Positions 44,795 through 52,974 of a stretch of 64,000 bases of DNA are shown here, one piece after another. Made by a program: the position numbers and the translations under genes. A model generated the notes under the pieces. It saw nothing but the letters and a program-made list of their open reading frames with translations. It was not told the DNA's origin and made no database searches. The DNA is from Natronolimnobius baerhuensis (lineage in GTDB: Archaea; Halobacteriota; Halobacteria; Halobacteriales; Natrialbaceae), in contig NZ_MWPH01000003.1 of NCBI RefSeq assembly GCF_002177135.1, positions 124,001-188,000 on the forward strand. Direction: 5' to 3'. The first letter of the stretch is position 1; each line of letters begins with the position of its first letter.

Positions 44795-45934
44795 ATGAAA
44801 ACGCGTGGGACGTTACGACTGGCGACGCGAGGGTCAGATCTCGCCCGGCGCCAAGCCGGCCTCGTCAAAGAGGCCCTCGAGGATCGCCGATACGAGGTCG
44901 AACTCGTGACCATCGAGACAACGGGCGACGAAATTCAGGACGAACTCATCCACCGACTGGGGAAGACGGGCGCGTTCGTCCGCGAACTCGACGAGCGTGT
45001 CTTAGAGGGCGACCTCGACGGCGCGATTCACTCGATGAAGGATATGCCGACCGAACAGCCCGACGAACTCGTCACGGCTGGCGTGCCCCAGCGTGGCCAG
45101 CCGGGCGACGCACTCGTCACACCTGACGGAACGACGCTCGAGGACCTGCCCGAAGGCGCACTCGTCGGCACCTCGAGTCTGCGCCGGCGCGCACAACTGC
45201 TCTCGGAACGGCCGGATCTCGAGGTCGAACCGCTGCGGGGCAATGTCGATACGCGCCTCGAGAAACTGCTCGCGCCCGCGCTGCAAGCAGAACACGAGGC
45301 GCGAACTGACGCCGACAAAGAGCGCAAGGGCAACACCGGTGACGAGGACTTCGAACCCGAATACGACCAGACGGTCGATGAGTGGTTCGACGGGCTTTCC
45401 GAACTCGAGAAGCAGGCGCTCGGCCGTGAGATCGAAACGGAGTACGATGCAATTGTCCTCGCCGAGGCCGGCCTCGAGCGCAGCGGACTCACTCACTACG
45501 TCGAGTATCAGGAACTGCCGACGGACACGTTCGTTCCTGCACCGGGTCAGGGCGCACTTGCCGTGACCGCACTCGAGGACGAGACGGCTCGCGAGATACA
45601 GAGCGTACTCGATCACCCGCGAACGCGTGTCGAGACAACTGTCGAGCGAAGCGTGCTCGCAGAACTCGGCGGCGGCTGTATCGCACCAATCGGCGTCTAC
45701 GCCGTTGTCCAGGGCGAGTACGTCAATACCGCAGTCACCGTCTTCGACCAAGACGGAGACGAATCGGTCATCGCAAACCGCGACCTGTCTGTCGAGAACC
45801 ACGCCGAGGCTGCCCGCGAGTTCGCACGCGATCTCGGCGAGCGTGGCGCGACAGAACTGATCAAACGTGCAGAACGCGACGAAGACGGCGCGGATACTGC
45901 CGTCTCCGAGGAAGATAAGCCATCGGGCAAGTAG
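44795..45934 (+). CDS. hemC: Hydroxymethylbilane synthase (porphobilinogen deaminase)
   Basis: HemC polymerises four porphobilinogens into hydroxymethylbilane. The 379-residue protein starts MKTRGTLRLATRGSDLARRQA and shows HSMKDMPTEQP, TSSLRRRAQL, RGNVDTRLEKL, PAPGQGALAV and the dipyrromethane-carrying Cys in LGGGCIAPIG. Between LEKLLAPALQ and the DAIVLAEAGL strand is an acidic insertion of about 55 residues, which accounts for the extra length over the usual 310 residues. It begins the tight group hemC-cobA-hemD (gaps of 15 and 28 bases), clearly one operon. Confidence 0.95.
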   Translation: MKTRGTLRLATRGSDLARRQAGLVKEALEDRRYEVELVTIETTGDEIQDELIHRLGKTGAFVRELDERVLEGDLDGAIHSMKDMPTEQPDELVTAGVPQRGQPGDALVTPDGTTLEDLPEGALVGTSSLRRRAQLLSERPDLEVEPLRGNVDTRLEKLLAPALQAEHEARTDADKERKGNTGDEDFEPEYDQTVDEWFDGLSELEKQALGREIETEYDAIVLAEAGLERSGLTHYVEYQELPTDTFVPAPGQGALAVTALEDETAREIQSVLDHPRTRVETTVERSVLAELGGGCIAPIGVYAVVQGEYVNTAVTVFDQDGDESVIANRDLSVENHAEAAREFARDLGERGATELIKRAERDEDGADTAVSEEDKPSGK

Positions 45935-45949
45935 AGAGAGCGTACGACA

Positions 45950-46771
45950 ATGTCAGGAACCGACTTCGGAACCGAGCCGGACGCTGGGACCGTCTATCTC
46001 GTCGGTAGCGGCCCCGGCGATCCTGAACTGCTGACCTGCAAGGCCAGACGCCTGCTCGAGCAGGCGGATTTCGTCCTCCACGACAAGCTTCCGGGGCCGA
46101 AGATTATCGACTTGCTGCCCGACGACCGTCGAAAAGATGTGGGCAAACGTGCACACGGCGACCGCACGCCACAGTCCGAAATCAACGAACTGCTGGTCCA
46201 ACATGCCCGCGACGGCCAGTCCGTCGTGCGGCTCAAAGGCGGCGACTCGTTCGTCTTTGGCCGCGGCGGCGAGGAAGCCGAGTATCTCGCGGCCCACGGC
46301 ATCCCCTTCGAGGTCGTTCCCGCAGTCACCTCAGCAGTCGCCGCACCCGCTGTCGCCGGTATTCCCGTCACCCACCGCGATCACGCCTCGAGCGTCTCGT
46401 TTGTGACCGGTCACGAAGATCCGACCAAACCCGAATCGACGGTCAACTGGGCCGCACTGGCCGACACCGGCGGAACCATCGTCGTCCTCATGGGCGTCAC
46501 CCGCCTGCCCGACTACACCGACGCGCTGCTCGAGGCCGGCATGCCCGCGGAGACGCCCGTTGCACTCGTTGAACGCGCGACCTGGCCGAACCAGCAGGTC
46601 GCAACGGGCACCCTCGAGACGATTGTCGATGCACGGGATTCGGTCGGGATTGAACCACCCGCAATCACCGTTATCGGCGACGTTGCGGGCACGCGCGAGT
46701 CAGTTGTCGAGTTCCTTGCGAACGAGTCCGCTGCCGGAGCCAGCGACTCAGCGACATCGACTCGAGAGTGA
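45950..46771 (+). CDS. cobA: Uroporphyrinogen-III C-methyltransferase
   Basis: This enzyme methylates uroporphyrinogen III at C2 and C7 with SAM, giving precorrin-2, the branch point to siroheme, cobalamin and the alternative heme path used by archaea. The 273-residue protein has the SUMT motifs TVYLVGSGPGDPELLTCKA, VVRLKGGDSFVFGRGGEEAEYL, VVPAVTSAVAAPAVAGIPVTHR and VVLMGVTRLPD. It starts 15 bases after hemC and precedes hemD by 28 bases. No siroheme synthase gene is in the window. Confidence 0.95.
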   Translation: MSGTDFGTEPDAGTVYLVGSGPGDPELLTCKARRLLEQADFVLHDKLPGPKIIDLLPDDRRKDVGKRAHGDRTPQSEINELLVQHARDGQSVVRLKGGDSFVFGRGGEEAEYLAAHGIPFEVVPAVTSAVAAPAVAGIPVTHRDHASSVSFVTGHEDPTKPESTVNWAALADTGGTIVVLMGVTRLPDYTDALLEAGMPAETPVALVERATWPNQQVATGTLETIVDARDSVGIEPPAITVIGDVAGTRESVVEFLANESAAGASDSATSTRE

Positions 46772-46799
46772 CAAAAGTCCTGAGACCGAACTGCGAGCA

Positions 46800-47537
46800 A
46801 TGACTCCCGCTCCCACCGTCGCCGTCTTCCGACCCGATGATAACCGCATCGATGACGCCACCTCATTGCTCGAGTCACTCGGCGCAGAGCCGATTCCAGA
46901 TCCGATGTTAGCCATCGAGCCGACCGGCCAGACGCCGCGAACCGACGCCGACTACGTCGTCCTGACGAGCAAGACCGGCGCGGAACTCGTCGCCGAGGCG
47001 GGCTGGGCCCCTGGCGAGCAGACCGTCTGTGCAATCGGCCCCGCAACGGCCGACGCGCTCGAGGCTGTCGGCTACGACGTGGATTTCATTCCTGAAGAAT
47101 ACACCTCGAGTGGTCTCGTTGCCGATCTCGAAGCCGACGTCGACGGCGCGCGTATCGAAGTCGCCCGCAGCGATCACGGCAGCCCAGTCCTGCTCGAGGG
47201 ACTCGAGGGCGCAGGCGCGTACGTTCACGAGACGGTTCTCTACCGGCTGGTCCGACCCGAGGGAAGCGGCAGATCAGCCGAGTTGGCCGCCGCAGGCGAC
47301 CTCGATGCGGCCTGTTTCACCTCCTCGCTGACTGTCGAACACTTCCTCGAGGCTGCCGGCGTTCGCGGCGGACGCAACGCGGCACTCGCTGGCCTCGAGA
47401 ATGCTGTTGTCGGCGTTATCGGCGAACCAACCGCGGAAACCGCGCGGGAACTGGGTGTCGACGTCGATCTGGTCGCGAGCGAAGCGACGTTCGACGCGCT
47501 CGCGCGCGAAACGGTCACTGCGCTCGCCGAGCGCTGA
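46800..47537 (+). CDS. hemD: Uroporphyrinogen-III synthase
   Basis: HemD cyclises hydroxymethylbilane with inversion of ring D. The 245-residue protein starts MTPAPTVAVFRPDDNR and has the two-domain, weakly conserved HemD pattern: DYVVLTSKTGAELV, VCAIGPATADALEAVGY, FIPEEYTSSGLVADL, ETVLYRLVRPEG, ACFTSSLTVEHFLEAAG and VGVIGEPTAETARELG. It is the last gene of hemC-cobA-hemD. The upstream frame to 46560 overlaps cobA and is not used. The next gene has its own promoter. Confidence 0.92.
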   Translation: MTPAPTVAVFRPDDNRIDDATSLLESLGAEPIPDPMLAIEPTGQTPRTDADYVVLTSKTGAELVAEAGWAPGEQTVCAIGPATADALEAVGYDVDFIPEEYTSSGLVADLEADVDGARIEVARSDHGSPVLLEGLEGAGAYVHETVLYRLVRPEGSGRSAELAAAGDLDAACFTSSLTVEHFLEAAGVRGGRNAALAGLENAVVGVIGEPTAETARELGVDVDLVASEATFDALARETVTALAER

Positions 47538-47585
47538 CCCAAGAGACCGCGACTTTATCAGGAAAGGCGCACCAAGAGAGTGTCG

Positions 47586-49067
47586 ATGGCCGGGCCGATT
47601 CCCGAACTCGAGGAGCGAGCGACGCGTTGTGCACAGCGGCTGTGTGAGGCCGACCGCGTCCTGCTGGCCTCGCATATCGACGCCGACGGACTCACGAGCG
47701 GCGCAATCGCAACGCAGGCACTCGAGCGCGCGTCGATTCCCGTCGAAACCATTTTCGAGAAGCAACTCGACGACGACGCAATTGCCGCGATTGCGGCGAC
47801 TGAGTACGACACTGTCTGCTTTACTGACTTCGGGAGCGGCCAACTCGATAGTATCGCCGAACACGAAGACGCAGGCGCATTTACGCCGATCATCGCCGAC
47901 CACCACCAGCCCGCCGACAGCGACACGGAGTATCACCTCAATCCACTGCTGTTCGGCATCGACGGTGCCTCCGAACTTTCCGGTGCGGGCGCGAGTTACG
48001 TCCTCGCTCGGGCGCTCGCAGACGTTGCAGACGAAACCGGCCTTGCGACCGACGGCGGCACTTCGGGTGCAACGACAGACACAGCGACCGATGCTCGCGC
48101 CGACAACCGCGACCTCGCCGCACTGGCCGTCGTCGGCGCTGTCGGCGACATGCAAGCGTCCGGCGGCAAACTCCAGGGCGCAAACGAGAAAATCGTCGCT
48201 GAGGGTGTCGACGCCGGCGTCCTCGAGACCGGGAAGGACCTCGCACTCTATGGCAAACAGACCCGGCCGCTCCCGAAACTCCTCGAGTACGCAAGCGATG
48301 TCCACATTCCAGGCATTTCGAACAACGAGGCAGGAGCACTCCAGTTTCTCGAGGATCTCGACCTCGAACTCAAAGCCGACGGCGAGTGGCGACGGTGGTC
48401 CGGGCTGACCAACGACGAGAAACAGACTGTCGCGAGCGCGCTCGTCCGAAAGGCCGTCTCGACAGGCGTTCCCGCGGGCAAAATCGACGGCCTCGTCGGC
48501 ACTGCCTACGTGCTGAGCGAGGAACCCGTCGGCACCGAACTGCGCGATGCAAGCGAGTTTTCGACCCTGCTCAATGCGACCGCTCGCTACGAGCGCGCCG
48601 ACGTCGGTCTCGGGGTCTGTCTCGGCGACCGGGAGGGCGCACTCGAGCAAGCCCGAACGTTGCTTCGAAATCACCGCCGAAACCTCTCGGAAGGGATCAC
48701 CCTCATCACGAACGAAGGCGTCACCCACGAGGAACACGTCCAGTGGTTCGACGCCGGCGACCGCATCCGCGAGACTATCGTCGGCATCGTCGCCGGCATG
48801 GCAATGGGCAACGACGGCGTCAGCCACTCGAAACCGATCTTCGCGTTCGCCGCGAAAAACGACGAGGAGACGAAGGTTTCAGCGCGTGGCACGCACAATC
48901 TGGTCCGACAGGGACTCGATCTCTCGAGCGTGATGAGCGAGGCGTCACAGGCTGTCGGCGGCGACGGCGGCGGTCACAACGTGGCGGCCGGGGCAACGGT
49001 TCCCGCAGGCGAAGAATCCGAGTTCATCGAGCATGCCAACGAACTCGTTGGCGAGCAACTGGGTTAG
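47586..49067 (+). CDS. DHH-family phosphoesterase (RecJ-like)
   Basis: This 493-residue protein has the DHH domain motifs LLASHIDADGLTSGA, CFTDFGSGQ and IIADHHQP, and the C-terminal DHHA1 motif GGDGGGHNVAAGA. This set is that of RecJ-type single-strand nucleases and their archaeal relatives (GAN/RecJ-like), which in archaea can associate with the CMG helicase or degrade nanoRNA. The OB domain typical of bacterial RecJ is not evident. A TTTATC box lies about 30 bases before the ATG at 47586; a GTG at 47580 is in frame. It overlaps the convergent PHP gene by 4 bases at the stops. Confidence 0.88.
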   Translation: MAGPIPELEERATRCAQRLCEADRVLLASHIDADGLTSGAIATQALERASIPVETIFEKQLDDDAIAAIAATEYDTVCFTDFGSGQLDSIAEHEDAGAFTPIIADHHQPADSDTEYHLNPLLFGIDGASELSGAGASYVLARALADVADETGLATDGGTSGATTDTATDARADNRDLAALAVVGAVGDMQASGGKLQGANEKIVAEGVDAGVLETGKDLALYGKQTRPLPKLLEYASDVHIPGISNNEAGALQFLEDLDLELKADGEWRRWSGLTNDEKQTVASALVRKAVSTGVPAGKIDGLVGTAYVLSEEPVGTELRDASEFSTLLNATARYERADVGLGVCLGDREGALEQARTLLRNHRRNLSEGITLITNEGVTHEEHVQWFDAGDRIRETIVGIVAGMAMGNDGVSHSKPIFAFAAKNDEETKVSARGTHNLVRQGLDLSSVMSEASQAVGGDGGGHNVAAGATVPAGEESEFIEHANELVGEQLG

Positions 49068-49816
49068 GACCGATCCATCGACGCCGGAACGGTCGGGATC
49101 AGTGGTGCACGCGAGGTGAGCAGATACGTCGATTTTCGGACCGCTCCCTTGGCGTACTGTACCGTGCTCTTGTGGACCGGCGTGCGCTTGCCACGAATCT
49201 GGGTCCGCCCCTCGAGGATGGCGTCGACGAGGTCGTCACCGTCGATCTCGGCTTTCGTCGGCGTGTCTGCAGTAGGTTCAACGAGGATTTCGGTGTAGGC
49301 TTTGCCGACGTTTGGCAGGTAGTGTGCATCGCTGGCACCGATTTCGGGGTATGCTCGACGGCGAGCAAACGTTCGAGCGCGACGGTTACGATAGCCGGTA
49401 AAGAGCATCGAGTTGTACGTTTCGATGGCATCGGCATCCTGAATATGACGTTTTCTGACGCCGTGGCGACTGCGCTGGAACGGATGGGGGACAACAGCGA
49501 TGCCGCCGAGTTCCCGGACCGTTTCGACGGTCTCCATGAACGGCTGGCCGGGTTCAGGCCGTTCCTCGACACCGATTGCCAGAAGATGGCCGTGTCTGGT
49601 CGAGACCTCAACACCGGGAATGCCGACAAGTCCGTACTCAGGGGCGATTTCGGCAGCACGGAGGGATTCGCCGATCTCGTCGTGATCGGTGATGACGACC
49701 CCATCAAGACCGATATCAGCTGCGTGTTCTAACACGAGTTCAATCGGTTCGTGTCCGTCGTAAGAATCGTCAGAGTGAACGTGGAAATCGATTGCAAACG
49801 GAATCTGAGACGTCAT
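49064..49816 (-). CDS. PHP-domain phosphoesterase (second copy, different subfamily)
   Basis: This 250-residue protein starts MTSQIPFAIDFHVHSDDSYDGHEP. Metal ligands are seen in DFHVHSDDS, VITDHDEI, GVEVSTRHGHLLAIG, VVPHPFQRSRHG and GASDAHYLPNVG. The C-terminal 60 residues (TSRAPLIPTVPASM end) are specific to a haloarchaeal branch resembling PHP proteins that carry an extra C-terminal helix. The substrate is unknown. The upstream frame to 49957 runs through AT-rich non-coding sequence and is excluded. It is tail-to-tail with the DHH gene (overlapping stops), so expression of the two is probably independent. Confidence 0.9.
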   Translation of the reverse strand: MTSQIPFAIDFHVHSDDSYDGHEPIELVLEHAADIGLDGVVITDHDEIGESLRAAEIAPEYGLVGIPGVEVSTRHGHLLAIGVEERPEPGQPFMETVETVRELGGIAVVPHPFQRSRHGVRKRHIQDADAIETYNSMLFTGYRNRRARTFARRRAYPEIGASDAHYLPNVGKAYTEILVEPTADTPTKAEIDGDDLVDAILEGRTQIRGKRTPVHKSTVQYAKGAVRKSTYLLTSRAPLIPTVPASMDRS

Positions 49817-49960
49817 CGAAGGGATAGCAGCACTACCTCGTTGACCAGTATAAACACTGTGCTGTCGAGATGACCAGCACGACCGTATTTGATATAACAA
49901 TATGCAGTTTATTGGGTTTGGCAGCACACGATAGATCCATAACAGAAGCTGTGTCATACT

Positions 49961-50002
49961 AATCGCATAGCATCGCTCGATTGGGCGTACACTGCTTTCA
50001 GT
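49961..50002. repeat. Second copy of a dispersed intergenic repeat
   Basis: AATCGCAT (49961), CGATTGG (49978) and TTTCAGT (49996) recur in the same order and nearly the same spacing as in the stem-loop region at 33378, 33396 and 33414 (offsets 17/35 against 18/36). Both copies lie at the 3' side of genes. The hairpin is weaker in this copy. Confidence 0.4.
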
Positions 50003-50017
50003 GGCTTATTGTGCTGA

Positions 50018-50407
50018 TTAGTCCGGCTTCGAGTCTGTCCCCGGGATAAAATCCGAGAGCGAAACCTGTTCTAACACCGCCGATACGTCGAACGGGTCCT
50101 CGAGCGCATCAGCACGCTCGTGAACTCGGTGCATACACTCAAGCAGGCCTTCGAGTGCGGCGTGGCGGGTCGAAACCCGGCCGATCTGGTCTGTGTGGAG
50201 GTAGTCACCAATCGAGTACCGATAGCGAAGTTCCCAGTAGCAGTGAAGGCCGAGACCGGGGTGACAGCGGTCAGCACTCGTCTCATCGGCGATCAGTTCG
50301 ATTGGAGGCTGTCGATATCGGTAGACGAATCGGCCCTGACAGAACTCGAGTGCACCCCATCCCGGCGGCAACGCTTCCGGTGGGATCGGACGCTGATCCG
50401 AGAGCAT
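50018..50407 (-). CDS. Conserved haloarchaeal protein of unknown function
   Basis: This roughly 129-residue protein, read from MLSDQRPIPPEALPPGWGAL, contains GRFVYRYRQPPIELIADET and LGLHCYWELRYRYSIGDY, followed by a helical C-terminus (HAALEGLLECMHRVHERADAL). The aromatic and Arg-rich beta segment plus a helix look like a small folded domain. An upstream in-frame ATG at 50458 is also possible. I do not recognise the family. It is divergent from the DUF5783 gene. Confidence 0.65.
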   Translation of the reverse strand: MLSDQRPIPPEALPPGWGALEFCQGRFVYRYRQPPIELIADETSADRCHPGLGLHCYWELRYRYSIGDYLHTDQIGRVSTRHAALEGLLECMHRVHERADALEDPFDVSAVLEQVSLSDFIPGTDSKPD

Positions 50408-50572
50408 GTGCGAGGGTATCGCGAGTGCAGCGGGAGTTCGTTCCCCTTGCGTACGCATCCACTGCTTAGGCCCCCAGATACGACATCACCCGTCGCGAGT
50501 GTCTCGTGTGCCGATTCATCGGCTACGGGACCAATCGTCCGACTTTTGTCCTCGCTCGCGCTGTACTCCGAT

Positions 50573-50890
50573 ATGGCTGACTTCGACCCCGAGAAATTCG
50601 AAGACAAGTACGCCAACTACTTCCCCGAACTCCAGCAGGCGTATAAAAACGCGTTCAACCGCATGAACGACCAATACGACTCCGAACTCGTCCATGCAAT
50701 CGATCAACAAGTTCTCAATGAGAGCGAGCCCTTTTATGACGGAAACGGCGAGTTCACCATCGAACTCCCCGATAATCCCTACGGGCGACTATCAGGTATC
50801 GTCGTCGAGCAAGACCGCTTCGAGGAACTCCTCGAGATCCACGTCGGCGAAATCGAAACTGAACTCGAGCGTATTTTCGAGTTCCAATAG
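50573..50890 (+). CDS. DUF5783-type small protein
   Basis: This 105-residue protein begins MADFDPEKFEDKYANYFPEL and continues QQAYKNAFNRMNDQYDSELVHAIDQ, with a beta-rich middle (FTIELPDNPYGRL) and a C-terminal helix (LLEIHVGEIETELERIFEFQ). The pattern is that of the halophile-only DUF5783 family as I know it. Helices flank a short beta sheet; no catalytic residues stand out. It is 77 bases upstream of the nifU-like gene on the same strand, and a functional link is possible but unproven. Confidence 0.85.
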   Translation: MADFDPEKFEDKYANYFPELQQAYKNAFNRMNDQYDSELVHAIDQQVLNESEPFYDGNGEFTIELPDNPYGRLSGIVVEQDRFEELLEIHVGEIETELERIFEFQ

Positions 50891-50967
50891 GGTGACGACC
50901 CCAGTGTACAGGTCGACCGAACACGAACGACGGAAGGTTTAGGGGCACTCACACCCAAGTGGCTCGT

Positions 50968-51339
50968 ATGAGTACCGAGACCCAGAACGACGGGGACGAC
51001 CTCGAGGAGCGCGTTTCGAACTTCCTGCGGCGAAACTTCCCGCAGATTCAGATGCACGGCGGTAGCGCGGCAATTCAGGATATCGACCGCGAGAGCGGCG
51101 AAGTCACCATCGCACTGGGCGGTGCCTGCAGTGGCTGTGGTATCTCGCCAATGACGATTCAGGCGATTAAGAGCCGAATGGTCAAAGAAATCCCCGAAAT
51201 CGAGAAGGTCAACGCCCACACTGGGATGGACGGCGGCATGGGCGGCGAGAGCGGTGGCGGTGGCATGGAGCCGTCGTTCCCCGGCGAAACCGTCGATGAC
51301 GACGGTGCAGCCGACGAAGGTCCTGAGGCCCCGTTCTAA
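50968..51339 (+). CDS. NifU-like iron-sulfur cluster scaffold (NifU C-terminal domain)
   Basis: This 123-residue protein has the Nfu fold: LEERVSNFLRRNFPQIQMHGGSAAI followed by the cluster-binding GGACSGCGISPMTIQAI (CxxC) and MVKEIPEIEKV. The CxxC holds a [4Fe-4S] cluster between two subunits for delivery to apoproteins; the window encodes many Fe-S proteins (NasA, ferredoxin, PriL, the helicase). The C-terminal 40 residues are a Gly/Met/Asp-rich disordered tail. The start MSTETQNDGDD is preferred over a GTG at 50959. Confidence 0.93.
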   Translation: MSTETQNDGDDLEERVSNFLRRNFPQIQMHGGSAAIQDIDRESGEVTIALGGACSGCGISPMTIQAIKSRMVKEIPEIEKVNAHTGMDGGMGGESGGGGMEPSFPGETVDDDGAADEGPEAPF

Positions 51340-51384
51340 CGTTTCATCAGTGTTTAGCAGTCGATACCGCTGTTTTCACACCTC

Positions 51385-52281
51385 TCAGCGAACGCCAGCA
51401 CCGGCTTCCCAGGTTCGGACGAGCGCCGCCAAGTGCCGATTCGCCGGCACCGCGACCGAGTCGGGGGCTTGCTCGAGCACATACCCGTTTATCGCGTCTA
51501 TTTCAGTCCGCTGACCGGCACGAACGTCCTGGGCCATCGACGACGTGTTCGCAGCTGTTTCGGTTGCGACTCGCTCGAGTGCGGTGAGTGCTGCCTGCTC
51601 CGAGAGCGAGATGCCGTTTGCACGGGCGACACGGGCAGTTTCGCGTGTTGCCGTGCGAGCGGGGTCTGCTGCTGGGTCCTCGAGAATCGCGCCGTTTGAC
51701 GTTCCAGTAAGCGCCGTAACCGGGTTGATTCCCGCGTTAACGGCGAGTTTCTCCCAGAGTCGACGCGGCATGTCGGTCGCGACAGTCGTTTCGATCCCAG
51801 CCGCCTCGAACGCTGTGCCGACCCCCTCGACGATGGGTGTTCGACCGCCGGATCGAGCGCCAAGGACGACGGTTCCCCGGCCTGTACACGCCACGACACC
51901 TGGCTCCTCAAGCAATGCGCCGTAGGAGACAGTTCCGGCGAGGATGGGACACTCGAGGCGGTCTGCGAGGAGGGTTTCGTTCCCCATTCCGTTCTGAACC
52001 GAGAGAACGGCATCGAACGAGCCGGTCGCCAGTTCGGCGGCGGCAGACGGGGTATCGAAGGCCTTGACGGCGACAATCGCGAGGTCAGCCGAGAGTCCGG
52101 TGATGTCGGTCGTCACCGCAGGGGTGACGTGATCATCGAACTCCCCCGTGAGCCGAAGGCCGCCGTCACGGAGCGTCCGGGCCTGTGCCGGACGAGCAAC
52201 AAGTGTGACCTCGTGCTCCCGGGCGAGCAGTCCACCGAGGAGACTCCCAAGGCTGCCAGCGCCGAACACGACGATATCCAT
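51385..52281 (-). CDS. panE: Ketopantoate reductase (2-dehydropantoate 2-reductase)
   Basis: This 298-residue enzyme has the NADP-binding MDIVVFGAGSLGSLLGGLLA. VVA-type strands lead to VAVKAFDT (catalytic Lys), SVQNGMGNE (substrate Asn), SYGALLEEPG and the C-terminal WEKLAVNAGINPVTALTGTSNG with the catalytic Lys-Asn pair. It reduces ketopantoate to pantoate in coenzyme A synthesis. It converges with the NifU-like gene. The start at 52281 is at the Rossmann strand, as in the family. Confidence 0.93.
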   Translation of the reverse strand: MDIVVFGAGSLGSLLGGLLAREHEVTLVARPAQARTLRDGGLRLTGEFDDHVTPAVTTDITGLSADLAIVAVKAFDTPSAAAELATGSFDAVLSVQNGMGNETLLADRLECPILAGTVSYGALLEEPGVVACTGRGTVVLGARSGGRTPIVEGVGTAFEAAGIETTVATDMPRRLWEKLAVNAGINPVTALTGTSNGAILEDPAADPARTATRETARVARANGISLSEQAALTALERVATETAANTSSMAQDVRAGQRTEIDAINGYVLEQAPDSVAVPANRHLAALVRTWEAGAGVR

Positions 52282-52404
52282 ACTCGAACGTGTGAGTACG
52301 GGATGAAAACAGATTCGGCCAGCGAGCCAGTGCTCGAGGACAAGACGACAAATCTGTGGGACAGTATATATGGTAAACCATAGAGTGCAATATAGAATAA
52401 CATC

Positions 52405-52599
52405 TTAGCGAGAAAGTCGTGAACGACGGTCAGGACCGTGTCGGCTTCTGCTCACGGGCCGCAGGCCCGTTCGCACGGCCCGAGTGATCTTCGATCCCTC
52501 GCTGTCCTCACCCACCCTACTCGCTTGTGCTTCCGCCGAACCGGAAGCCCGGCACTCCTTGAGGGTGGGGCCTCCGCCTCGTACTTGATGAATTACCAC
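52405..52599 (-). pseudogene. Right-end remnant of an IS200/IS605-type (tnpB) element
   Basis: On the minus strand the stretch reads GGCCCCACCCTCAAGGAG, an inner hairpin (GCTTCCG/CGGAAGC), then GAGTAGGGTGGGTGAGGAC. CCCACCCT/AGGGTGGG (52562-52569 with 52511-52518) forms the outer stem. This is the nested structure I know from the 3' end of tnpB genes and their omega-RNA in haloarchaea. An open frame over it (GGPTLKECRASGSAEAQ) resembles a TnpB C-terminal tail, but no catalytic TnpB core remains. A second GC-rich palindrome (ACGGGCC/GGCCCGT) is at 52453-52469. It lies in the 401-base gap between panE and the zinc-ribbon gene. Confidence 0.5.
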
Positions 52600-52682
52600 T
52601 GAATTCGATTTTCAGCGCTTCTAACGGGTGGACGAGGCGTTTAACACGACTCGAGACGTTCCAGTAAATGAGGTGTGTTAGT

Positions 52683-52889
52683 ATGACTCAAGAAATAGAT
52701 AGCAAACCCGCAAACAAAGAGGAGACAGAACTGCCAATCGGGGAGCCAACAGAGCCAGACGAGCGACCGCATCACTTCTGGCGCTGTTCGAACTGCGGCG
52801 AAACGGGCCGTCTGGCGGATGAATTACCCGCTACGTGTCCGAACTGCGGTGGCCCAAAAGAGGAGTTGTACTATCGAGAAGAGGACTGA
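52683..52889 (+). CDS. Small rubredoxin-like/zinc-ribbon protein
   Basis: This 68-residue protein starts MTQEIDSKPANKEETELPIG. Its second half, HHFWRCSNCGETGRL...TCPNCGGPKEELYY, holds two CxxCG knuckles 19 residues apart, the geometry of the rubredoxin-like domain at the end of rubrerythrins. It binds iron or zinc. The charged N-terminal 30 residues look disordered. Small halophile proteins of this design are, I believe, listed as DUF7130. It converges with polC. The role is unknown. Confidence 0.8.
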   Translation: MTQEIDSKPANKEETELPIGEPTEPDERPHHFWRCSNCGETGRLADELPATCPNCGGPKEELYYREED

Positions 52890-52974
52890 TCGACCCGGAG
52901 ATCGGATCGCTACCGTGTGCTCGCCCGAGCGTAGTCCAGTCTGCAGTTCAAACCTGAAGAGTCGGTGCTCGCCG

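Noticed and set aside
47274-48827. 517-codon frame opposite the DHH gene and hemD
   Set aside because: Spans the antisense of two genes and has no recognisable domain.
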